Shown here: piece by piece, positions 46,445 to 56,710 of the stretch | Numbering within the stretch: the first letter of the stretch is position 1 | Layout: each line of letters starts with the position of its first letter | Assembly (NCBI GenBank): GCA_914767715.1 | Contig: OU612065.1 | Location: 6,574,001 to 6,634,000 of the forward strand | Source of the DNA: Membranipora membranacea | Lineage: Eukaryota > Bryozoa > Gymnolaemata > Cheilostomatida > Membraniporidae | Reading direction: 5' to 3' | Length of the DNA: 60,000 nucleotides | Translations under genes and position numbers: made by a program | Notes under the pieces: model-generated | Told to the model about the DNA's origin: nothing | The model's database searches: none | What the model saw: only the letters and a program-made list of their open reading frames with translations

Positions 46445-49170
46445 AACTGTTTCTCTCAAACACTAGATCCGTCAAAGGGAAAACAACTGAACTACAATTT
46501 CTCACTACTGACTATGACATCATCTGTCTCACTGAAACACACTTAGACGAAACAATACCAGACAGTAACATATTGTCAACAGAAAACAGAACTGTGTTTC
46601 GACATGACCGAAGTCTGCATGGCGGGGGAGTCCTGATAGCGGTATGCAATCAGCTGAAACCCAAATTAGTAGACCTAAGTAACTTTGACGAAGAGATTGT
46701 TGCAGTGAAAATACAACCTAACACAATTGTCTGCTGCTATTACCGACCCCATGTCCATCTCAAAAACATAGATAAGATTGATGACATTCTTAAATTTATG
46801 GAAAAGGCATTTCAAGGACTCAACATACTTCTGGTTGGAGAAATGAACTTACCAGGTATTGACTTGGTCAAAGTTAGTGTCAAGACGGCAGTCCCCTTCA
46901 GGAAAATACACCAGCACTTCCTTGATGTGCTGCATGATCACAGGATGAAGCAATTGGTAACTGGACCGACACACGTACTAGGAAATACTCTGGACCTAAT
47001 ATGCACCAATCAACCAACATACGTGATAAACACTGAAGTTATCTCCCCAGGCCTCAGTGATCACTCCTTGATCACTGTTTGCCTCCACCAAAAGACTGAC
47101 CCTACTCTCACTGAGGCACGCACCATCAAGCTCTACAAACAAGCAGACCACACATCGTTCCAAGAGGATATGCAGAAGACAAATGAAAAACTTGTAGAGA
47201 TGAGTAACCCTGAGGAAATGTGGAACATTTTTACAGAAAACCTCACCAGAAGTGTGGAAAAACATGTCCCAACCAAGAAGATAAAACCAAGGCATCCTTC
47301 TCTACCAGAATGGTTCAACAAACGGGCCCTCAAGCTCCAACATAAACAAAGGAAAGCGTACCACAAGTTTAGGTCCACCTCAAATGAGTTCTATCACACC
47401 AATTACAAGCAAGAACGAAGACACCGAAAGAAAGAACTGGAGACTATCCGTAGAGCGTACTACACAGACAGAATATACAAGCCACTGAAGAAAGGGAACT
47501 CCAAGCCATTCTTCAAACTCCTTGGTGCAAACAAAAATAACAAATCCAAACTGTTGACACTTAAAAACAAACAAAATGTTCTGACTGAGGACCCCGAAGA
47601 ATGCGCTGAACTGCTAAATGGCTTTTTCCACAGCCAGTTCCAAGAAGGCTACCTGGCCAGAGACTTCCCGAGGATGGAAGCTGATGACGAATGCCTAGAG
47701 ATAACAACTGATGGGGTGACTAAGCTCATCCGAGAACTACCAAACGGAAAATCACCAGGGCCCGATGGAATCAGGAAGCCAGATATGCTAATTGACTTAC
47801 AAACCACAGCCACATCACTGGCGCTGATCTACAAAGCATCACTGAACACAGGAAAACTCCCGGAACAGTGGAAATCAGCCAATGTAACCCCTATACATAA
47901 AGGAGGAGATTCTGAGACCCCTAACAATTATAGGCCTATCTCACTCACAAGTATCCCTTGTAAAATGATGGAACACATAGTGTTGCATTTCCTGAACAAG
48001 ACACTTGATGACGTGCTCCACCATCGACAACATGGCTTCCGAAGAGGACTGTCATGCGAAACCCAACTGTGTGTCACCTATAATGACTTGGCAAAAGCAG
48101 CAGATGATGGACACACCACTCACGCCATAGTTATGGACTTCAAAAAAGCTTTCGACAAAGTACCACACCTGTTACTCCTTCAGAAACTAAAACAAATACC
48201 AGGAATAAATGCCCATCTCATAAACTGGATTCGTGATTTTCTATCTGACAGGACACAATCTGTAGTACTCAAAGGGAAGAGTTCCCAAATGTGCACGGTA
48301 ACATCAGAGGTTCCGCAAGGATCAGTACTGGGCCCAACCCTGTTTCTGTGCTACATAAACGATCTGCCAACTAGCCTGACCTGCAAAGTCAGTCTCTATG
48401 CCGACGACACCCTGCTGTACCAAACTGTGGACGATCCCGAGGATGCCGCGAGGTTCCAAAAAAACATTGAGGCAGTATATCACTGGTCAGAGAAGTAGAG
48501 AATGCCATTCAACGACAAGAAATGCCACGCAATCAACTTTGGCGATGTGAACCCCGAGCTTACATATATGCTTGGTGACTCGCCTCTTGCCTGGACAGCC
48601 AGCACTAAATACCTGGGTGTGACCATTCAGTCAGACCTAAAATTTGATCAACACATCCAAAAAAAATGTGGAAAATCTAGGAAAATCCTAGGAGGCATCA
48701 AACATCTGATGTATAGCGCACCAAAGGAAGCCAAGCTACTGGCATACACAAGCCTATGTAGGCCAATCCTCGAATTCGCAGACACAGTATCGGACCCATC
48801 CACCAAAACAACAGCACAGAAGATAGAATTGGTGCAAAATGACGCCATCAGATTCATAGGTAACCTGAAGGGCCGTGGTGCGAGTGTGACCGAAGCCAGG
48901 AATCAGCTAGAAATTGGGTCGCTGGAAGAAAGGCGGAAAAATCATCGGCTGTGTCTGCTCACCAGAGTTCTTCAGAACGAGAACCAACACCATGCTCTCT
49001 CTAAAGCATACAATGAAATCACCGAAGACAGGGAAAACGCTACAATGACCACCAGAGCAGCCGCCAGAGGTGAACCTAACTCTGTGGCCACAAACAAAAG
49101 TATTTACCACGCCAGTTTCCTGCCTCGGACAATCCGTGAGATGAGAGGGCAGAAAACCGCCCAACCCTAA
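46438..49170 (+). pseudogene. LINE ORF2: endonuclease-reverse transcriptase, one premature stop
   Basis: A single frame of 910 codons is interrupted by TAG at 48496-48498, the only break seen. The endonuclease domain shows SNTRSVKGKTTEL, CLTETHLDE, HGGGVLIAV, CCYYRPH and SDHSLITV. Its GDFN-type motif reads VGEMNLPGID, Glu replacing the catalytic Asp. The reverse transcriptase has GKSPGPDGI, NYRPISLTSIPCKMMEHIV, HGFRRGLSCETQL, VMDFKKAFDKVPH, VPQGSVLGPTLF, the catalytic YADDT, and TKYLGVTI after the stop. The C-terminal helix LEERRKNHRLCL and tail close the ORF. The residue lost to TAG fits a one-base change from Trp (TGG). No ATG stands at the ORF1/ORF2 overlap, so start by reinitiation is inferred. 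This copy is probably inactive. Confidence 0.88.
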
Positions 49171-49308
49171 ACAGTGCCATGCTGTTAAAACCACATTCCC
49201 TGGTCTAAACCCTGGTCCTAACATTTAGAGGCATCCCTAAACCGATTTCTTCGACAAATCAATAGGATGTGCTACCTCATCTGAGGTAAGGAAACTGAGG
49301 TAAGGAAA

Positions 49309-50057
49309 CATTGTTCATTAAGGTAAGTACATGGGAGCCTCGGGAGGTGCAAATCACCAATCCTCATGTGGACATGAAAAAATCCATTATGTGATGTGAG
49401 TAGTCAGTAATAATTGTAACTACAGTAAATGCACAGGACTTGGTCACATACATGTAACCAACCTTGGTGTTTTGTATTGGTCATATCAAGGAGTAGCCTG
49501 TTACTCCAGTCCTTAGTCATATGTATGTGACTACACACATAGATTACATGATGATCGGAGTGAGTCACTGGAGCGATAATAATATTCAATATTGTGATTG
49601 ACAATGATATTTAGCCATTGGACTCTTGCAGAGGGTCACCTCCTTTGGAGCATAGCTATATGTATTCTTATTTTGGTGGTGATGTGTCACTGCCGCTTCT
49701 AGGTCTGATTTCTTTCTTTGTAACCAAACGGCACCTTTTTCTCATCTAACCTACAAATATACCAACGTCGAGATATTGACAACCTACATAACCAGACATC
49801 ATCACTGTAATCTGCTTATCATCTGCCTCATGCTTTCCCCGAAAGGCGCGTCAGAGGATCCTTAAGTTAGTTAGAGTGCTCTGAAGCCATCAGCATGCGC
49901 CCCAACCATTAGCTACTCTGGCTGGCTGGCCAACATGAACTTGATCAGCTTGCATCATGATCTCGATTCTCAACAGCTAATTGCTTGATCGTAACCAAAT
50001 TTTGCGTGAATCACAAGCATAAAAATTTAAGACAGTTTTGTTATGTGAATCTTTCAG
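49309..50057. other. Region between LINE end and next + strand exon
   Basis: No clear exon. A short frame at about 49632-49690 (SPPLEHSYMYSYFGGDVSLP) is open but lacks a good donor. Confidence 0.3.
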
Positions 50058-53000
50058 GTGGAACTTGGGACTTGTAAAGATGGTAATGTTAATGACTGCC
50101 CTGGTTTCCAGTCGACAGATGACATCACTATCATTGCCTCCATGAGGCCGCTGCTCTCTCATCGACAGCAGACAATGGTAATAGGTTGTTTTCCAAAATT
50201 TAGTTTTTAATTGATTGTTATGATACAAATTTGCAAAGCATGTATAGGTGTAGGCTTGATGTCATCATGGATTGGATTAATATGAAAATCCATGCTTTCA
50301 TCTTGCAGATCATTTACTATATAACACTTCTGACCTCAGAGTGAATACAAGGAGTAAGTGAAATCTATCCTGTTAGCTGGTCAATCATTTTTCCTGTCTC
50401 TGCTACAGTTCAAACTCTCACACCCTCTCATCCTCACTGTCGCATTGGTTAACTTGATTATTTGTATATAGGCATAACTGTTAAATCCATATTCTCGACA
50501 GGGTGGTGTGGTGGTTAGAATTTGAGAGTTGCAGGTTCAATTCCCAGTCACTACTCATGCTGGTAAAGGAGGTGAGTTCTCCGGACAATAGCCTAGCTTG
50601 CCCACCCTAACTTTATATTTATTTGTTTAAAGAAGTTTTCTAGAAAGACAGACAAGACAGATAACAGAGTAGTTAAAAAGTAACTTGTTGACCTCTACGT
50701 AAGCATATTCCTCTATGTAAGCATATTCTCATTGCCCCCCCCCCCTCCCCCGAAAGTGGCAATGTATTGCAAAAAAAGTGAATATTATATATTTGACAGC
50801 GGTAACTGTAAATTGCTGAACAGGCTGAACAGACTGAACAGCTGAACAGAATTTCTCAGACTACTTTAATATTCTTCCATGCGATTGGCTATTATTTGGT
50901 AGAGAAGGCAACTTCAAGCAATTTCTAACAATTTGACACTCAAATGAACAAGTTTATTACTCAAACACATTCCTTCTAGCCGAACAATTTTAAGATTATA
51001 ATGAGTCAACCATTGGCACCTGATATGGCTTTCCTCCTCATCAGGCACTTGGATGTCTATGTTGAACCGAGTTAGGGCAAGCAAATGAAGAAATCAATGT
51101 GCATACACTTATGATTAGATGGAGTGTTCTATGCATTTCGCCAGTGCAATGCTACAACATTTACTGTGAACACATTACACCTTTGAGTCTCAGGAATAAC
51201 AAATGGATAATGCATAAGTTAAATTGCCGCTTCTGATAAATAATACATTCATAGCAACACCCTGTTGCAACCCCATCACGTTTTTATCAGATCCCCTATT
51301 CACGCACAAACAACTTTTTCATTGGTATGTCCACTCATCAACATGAATATAACAAAACAGTTGGTCCACTATGATTTTATAACATTATATTATTATTCTT
51401 ATCTAACATAGTATTGAAACATAGAGATAGAACTTGGTCATTGAAATGTTTTAAAGTTCAATTTCAATCTTAGAACAAACAGGTAACAACTACAAATGAC
51501 AATTAAAAATGTGTGGTGTGATTTCTAGAGCGTTTTTCTCTTCTGCATTCATATTGATTTAACATGCTTTGATTCCTTTCATCATATCATACATGGTGTG
51601 ATTTAGGCGAGTAGCTGACAGAGTGAGAAAGCATAAAGTGCTTACAGAATGGTTTGAATCTCAGTTTGCTTGCTCTTATCACCATGTGACCTGCAGATAA
51701 TAAAAAATAACATCAAATGATATCTATCTTTTCAGAATTTCAAAATTAATCATACACACTCAGTTCCCATGATAATTAGCATCTTATGTTTGAATTAAGC
51801 GACAACTTTCAGGGATACATATTTTGAGCTAATCTGGAAAATTGTTGATGGACCAGCATCAATGTTATCCCTAACAATTTGACATCATGTACTTTTTAGA
51901 GATGAGCATAATGATCGGGCACAGCACGATCCACACGTCGTAGGCGTGGCGGGGAGGGTGTGGGAGGGGCGCTTAAGCGCCCTTCCACCACGGAAATTTT
52001 TGCATATCGGTAGCAAAATAGTGCAAGCAGAGAGGTATTTCAATAGCTCACTGAGCTGTTGGGTACTTTCAGAAAACAACTCAATAGCAGTAGAAGATTA
52101 CGGTAAAAATGCACCAGTTATAAAGCACCCATTTGAAAAAAACTGACCTCGACGGGATTCGAACCCACAACAGTCTTATTAATAATGATCATAAGGCAGA
52201 CGCTCTACACACTGAGCTATTCAGCCACTCACAGATATTTGTGGGCCGTGAGTGGTAATATACGCCACTGCATCTGTTTGCATGTTTGATCACTCTGGGT
52301 GGTGATTCTCATTTATGTCCTCCAAGTAGGCAGCTTTAAGAGCAAGAGGGAAAATTTGATTTATGATTTGCACTTACCACTGCTAGTGGTATGTCAATTC
52401 CCTGACAAAACCACAGCGCACAGATCTGACACAACATTCTGCAAAGAGTAAAAAGAAAAATACTGATTCATTGAAGATCGGAATACGACACTATTTTTGA
52501 GACAAGTATTGGTACATAACATCATAAAAAAAATAGTGGACGCCGCCCGATTTCTACTCACTTCACTTTTTTTGTGTGTCTAACTCTAGACATTACAACA
52601 GTTCTGAAAGGACACCTTGACCAGTTGCTAGCGACGGGTACGTGATGACACATAAGAAGTGTTTAGGGGAGTCTTGAGACGTTGTAATGTAAGACGGTCT
52701 TGAGACGTTGGTATCAGTGCAACATACATACAAATGTCATATATATATAATATATATGGTCAGAAATGGTGCTTACAACTGGTAACCAGCACTTCCTCCT
52801 AAATATCAAATATGATCTGATGTGATAATTTAACTAACCTCTTAGTTGCCATATTGTGTACCATATCTCAGTCAGCTGTCTTCAAATAGGACATTGATAT
52901 TTATATTTACCTCAGTGACATAGGGTGTTCACCAAAAAGAATTTTCTCCACCAAAAAATAAATTGAAGGAAACAAAGGGGAATGCTAACTTAAAATCAGA

Positions 53001-55199
53001 AGACTAATCTGCAAAATATAAGCATTTGTCCACACTTGTGCAAAATTAGCCAATCAAGTAGTAGAATATTGTAGACTGAGAAATTCTGTTCAGCTGTTCA
53101 GTCTGTTCAGTCTGTTCAGCAATTTACAGTTACCGATTTGACAGCTCTGATTTTTACACACATGTGTCTCACAGCCGAAGACTAGATTAGATTTTATTTA
53201 TAACAAGCGAAATGATTATAAAAACTTGAAAACTGTTGAAGAGGCTGAATAAGATGCGGATTTATTACATGAAAAGCGACACCCCACTCCCCCAACATAA
53301 CAATCTCGATAAGAGCTATAGTCTGTTTATACTCTGTATGAGACATTTAAGAACATCTCACCCACCAAAATCAGACTATGTACAGTCCAACACACAGTGT
53401 CAAGGCCCCAATAAGAGGCACATGGTGTCTGAATCTCCCTACTTAGTTCATTGTTTAGTTATTTGTTCTCATCTCAATTATTTTTCTATGAATAAATCCT
53501 TCCGCATATGTCAACAGTCTAATCAATCAACACTCCCTTTTCCTGTGTTTTTTGATCATCGTATTTCTTGAATACCTCCCTACGCTCATTTAGCTGTGTA
53601 TAATCTAATATCAATTAGTTTTCTTTCGACAGAAACCTGCTAAATTAGCTGAAACTACAGCAAGGAGAAACCCTTCCATCCATGCAAGCTCTTACCCTGC
53701 TGCCTCTTGTCCAGCAGCCCAAGGAAACACCAAACAGGAACAGAAAGCAACCAGAGACTTAATCAGCTGAAGAAAGAGAACTCCTAACAAATTTCCACAG
53801 CAGGAATCAATGTTTGCAGAGGGTAAGGATACTGAGCTGATAATATTATATGGGAGACTCATTTGTGGGCTCAAACTTTGCTTGGGTCACTGGAATTGAA
53901 ATTCCATTTTCATTACCCTAACCAAACCAGTGTTGGGTTAGGTCAGGGTTTCAATGATGGAATGACATTCCCAGCAACCAAAGCAAACTATGCATTGAGC
54001 ACTCAAACTAGTGTGTACTGTATACACTCTGAAGCCTTATTATAATTCTTACTTTGCGATGTTTTATTATCAGGGTACAATGTGGTGTGTAGTGGTGAAA
54101 TAGTTCAACAGTGTTTATTCAAGGTTTCAAGAAGTAGGACATACACTTATTTGAAGCATTTTATGCTGTTCTTTGAGCCTGGAGCCAACAGGCCCACAAA
54201 AACAGCTGGAGAACAAGCTTATCAAAAAGTTTGAGCAAGACAAAGCATGTTAGTAATAGTATGATGGGGGTGCAATAATTGCGTATTGAAGCATACATAA
54301 ACATACAACTCCTATTTTTACACTATTCAGTCAATTCATTAGGACTTGGCAAAAATTCAAAACTTGGGAATTTGTCTTGGTACTAGTACTACCCCTTTAT
54401 CATTAACAGATAAAATTTTGGGGACCGGTGCCTTCAGGTAATCTCTAAACACAGAGCGAATCATAGAGATACTTATGTTTGTTTGCGATATTAATTAATT
54501 ATATTAGCAAACTCAATCAGGGTGCTTGGTCACTGGGTGCAGGCCCCAGAGAACTGAGAATAAGGTTCATTGCGTAAGGCAGCCCTCGCACCCTGTATTG
54601 CTATGCCTAATCCTGCACATGTTCCCAAGATTGTCATTCTGTGAGAGTGCCATGAAATGGGGACAGACTTGGGGTTTTTTTTGTGAGAAGAGTTATGTAT
54701 TGGGATTATTTTTCCACATTTCATTTTGAAAAATGACCACTGTGTGGAAGTTAACCTGATGTTGAACGGTGATGGTGAACTGAGGGTAATTCATCAATAG
54801 CGTGTAAATAGACTTGTATTTTCCTGTACTGTAACAATGTTTGTATGTGCCTCCATTTCAAAAAGTTCACAAATCAACAACCAGATTTATGAAACCTAAA
54901 TTTGTTACAGTTAGAAAACACAGCAACAACTCAATACTGTACTGTACTTATCTAAAGCACCGTCAAGCTTGGAGTTTCTGCGTCTGAAGTTTGCCATTGT
55001 TCAGCCAAAATTAACCATGTGGAGTGTGATTTGTACCCAAAAAGAAACATCATATACTCCAGGAAAATTCATGATTTCATGAGTTTTATCACGTTGCATG
55101 TATTTATTGTTTCAGGCAGCACGGAAAAAGACATTGAATGTGATTGCTGGTGATTGCGGTCCTAAAAGAATGTTACCTGCACCTTTGCATTTTCACTAA
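50058..55199 (+). CDS. Unrecognised spliced gene, partial, with two possible 3' ends
   Basis: I do not recognise this protein. Exon 50058-50177 (acceptor CTTTCAG, donor GTAATA; 40 codons) reads VELGTCKDGNVNDCPGFQST and IIASMRPLLSHRQQTM. Exon 52590-52637 reads ITTVLKGHLDQLLAT, exon 54074-54123 GYNVVCSGEIVQQCLFK, and exon 55116-55199 AARKKTLNVIAGDCGPKRML to a TAA. The last three agree in phase (1, 1, 0). Joining the first needs either an unseen exon or a later donor at 50185 (GTTGTT), which puts all four in one frame. Another acceptor at 53633 (TTTCGAC AG) opens a 45-codon tail starting KPAKLAETTARRNPSIHASS with stop at 53770; it matches the phase of the standard donor, suggesting an alternative last exon. 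Upstream exons are missing, perhaps beyond the LINE. Confidence 0.45.
50498..50595 (+). repeat. tRNA-derived SINE head
   Basis: GGTGTGGTGGTTAGAATTTG resembles a pol III A box and GCAGGTTCAATTCCC a B box about 25 bp later, followed by GTCACTACTCATGCTGG. Spacing fits a tRNA-headed SINE. It lies in an intron of the gene above. Confidence 0.5.
51679..52852 (-). CDS. Possible short spliced ORF, unrecognised
   Basis: Three small exons agree in phase: 52852-52839 (MATK), 52438-52378 (MLCQICALWFCQGIDIPLAV) and 51690-51679 (VTW and stop). The result is a 28-aa hydrophobic, Cys-rich peptide; an upstream in-frame ATG at 52864 would add four residues. All borders are GT-AG. Such short chains arise by chance, so this is tentative. 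It lies antisense to the + strand gene. Confidence 0.15.
52143..52226 (-). tRNA. tRNA-like pol III unit, degenerate
   Basis: On the - strand, TAGCTCAGTGTGTAGAGC gives an intact D arm and A box. GGGTTCGAATCCC gives a perfect T loop and B box. A run of seven T follows directly, as a pol III terminator. The anticodon arm is too long (about 22 nt between GTCT and AGAC). The acceptor halves GGCTGAA and CGAGGTC pair poorly. It is therefore a pseudogene, an odd intron-containing tRNA, or a SINE head, not a normal tRNA. The amino acid cannot be assigned. Confidence 0.4.
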
Positions 55200-56394
55200 C
55201 AGGCCTTGTCCATTTAGGGTGCATCTATTTTCTGAGTGTATGTCACACTCGGCCAATGTATGTTTTGGATAAAATAAGTTTTGAAAAAACAATTATTAGA
55301 TGGTACTGCAATAAAATTTACAAACAGAAGCTCATCAATATTGGTTCCTTGTCTACTAACAATGGCAATGTTTGTGGGTAGTAATTATACATACAAGGCC
55401 TTCAGTATAAGGCATAGCTACAATGATTGTATATCGATCAATTGTTTTTGTCAGGTTTCACAACTTATGTACCTGTTTATGTGAATTGTTATATCATTGA
55501 CTACTCATTCATTCATTCATTTTACTACCTGAAGACATGACAATGAGTCCCTCTCACTCCTAGGATGCACTACCAAGTAGCAAATGGCGCTTTAACTTAA
55601 TCTCTTTCGATTAAAATGGTGATGTAGCGGTATATCCCGTGTCTCTGCTAATAGTTGCATGACTATGAGCCTTGAAGAAAAATCTTTTTTTGGCTTTGGA
55701 TCTCTCATGTTTTTGCTATTTTGAAGACTGAGTTGAGTAACATGTATCATATTTCGCAAAAGGTCTCTGTCTGTGCATGTTATTGTTTCCATTGGCAGTT
55801 GGAGATCTCCATTCCTGTAAATTGTAAATAGTGTCCTGCTATATTAGAATCAAGCACCCTATTCAGTTTGGTAACAGATTGCAGAAGAATACTCTTGTTG
55901 AACTGTACTTGGACTGGATTTTCCAAAAAAAGGGGAGATATGATGGCATCAGATCAGAAAAAAGGGTATGATACACCAGGGAGAATTCTCCCTGGATACA
56001 CCCAATGTTTAGTTCATTGATACACCATTCCATTGGTCTAAACAAGGGTTGCTATATCTGTGACCAAGCCCAAGGACTGAAATTGACTAATTTCTTGCTG
56101 TCACTGCTGAGGTGTGTACTACTCATCAAAAGTCATTGGATTGCACCTGTCAGTGTCCAATTTAAAATCTTGAAGGATGTTGTGCGGTTGATTTAATTGT
56201 CTGCTTGACAAAAGCAAGATGTAATCTGAGAACAACATAAAGAAAGCCACATATTACACTTCACATTTAAGCCACACCCACAGCAATTACATTATTCCGA
56301 TTGAGTAATACTTATATGACAGCCTATGAATTAGAGTTGTCCCCTCTTTGTGTGTAGACGAGGTGAGACATATGAATTATTTTACCCGCAGGTA
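55200..56394. other. Intergenic DNA
   Basis: No exon, repeat family or regulatory motif recognised except a short (ATTC)n stretch near 55505. The right edge borders the dispersed repeat at 56395. Confidence 0.35.
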
Positions 56395-56515
56395 TACTAA
56401 ATTTTGTATGTCTTAGTCCGGGCAAATACCGAAGCCGAGGGATGACACAGAATTTTTTTCCTGTATAGAAAATAAATCGTTCGTCTTCCGTAGGCTAACC
56501 CTTCTGATTAAATTT
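56395..56515 (+). repeat. Dispersed repeat, partner of 44715-44845
   Basis: Reverse-complement match to 44715-44845; shared GGGCAAATACCGAAGCCGAG (one mismatch) and GGATGACACA. Its placement 200 bp upstream of a candidate first exon may be chance. Confidence 0.65.
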
Positions 56516-56710
56516 GATTTTATAATCTCCAAAATATTCCTTGAGACTTTACAGCTTTGATGAATTAATCGGAGCCCATATATGCGAGTGACACAATCAA
56601 TGCTGACCTACGCTGGCTAGATCTAGAACAAAGTGACACAAGTGACCGAATAAGGTGGAGAAGTTTGGTGGAACTAGGACTCAGGCGAAAACCCGCCACC
56701 CGATCAGGAC

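Larger units (their letters stand above)
45419..49308 (+). mobile_element. Nearly full-length non-LTR retrotransposon, PHD-type ORF1 (CR1/L2-like)
   Basis: Two overlapping ORFs followed by a short 3' tail. The right end is placed at about 49308 because two copies of TGAGGTAAGGAAAC (about 49276-49303) resemble the short tandem tail of CR1-type elements. The left end is unknown; the 5' UTR must start before 45419. A PHD-finger ORF1, an apurinic-type endonuclease and a reverse transcriptase without RNase H place it among CR1/L2-like clades. It sits head-to-head with the ORF1 remnant at 44.6 kb. Confidence 0.85.
50791..53140. repeat. Inverted repeat pair, about 105-bp arms, 2.1 kb apart
   Basis: The left arm, about 50791-50900, contains GGTAACTGTAAATTGCTGAA, then CTGAACAGACTGAACAGCTG and AGAATTTCTCAGACTAC. 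Its reverse complement is at 53041-53140. Arms carry short CTGAACAGA repeats whose number differs. The interval between holds the tRNA-like unit and exons on both strands. It may be the termini of a non-autonomous element, or two copies of a small repeat inserted in opposite directions. Confidence 0.65.
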
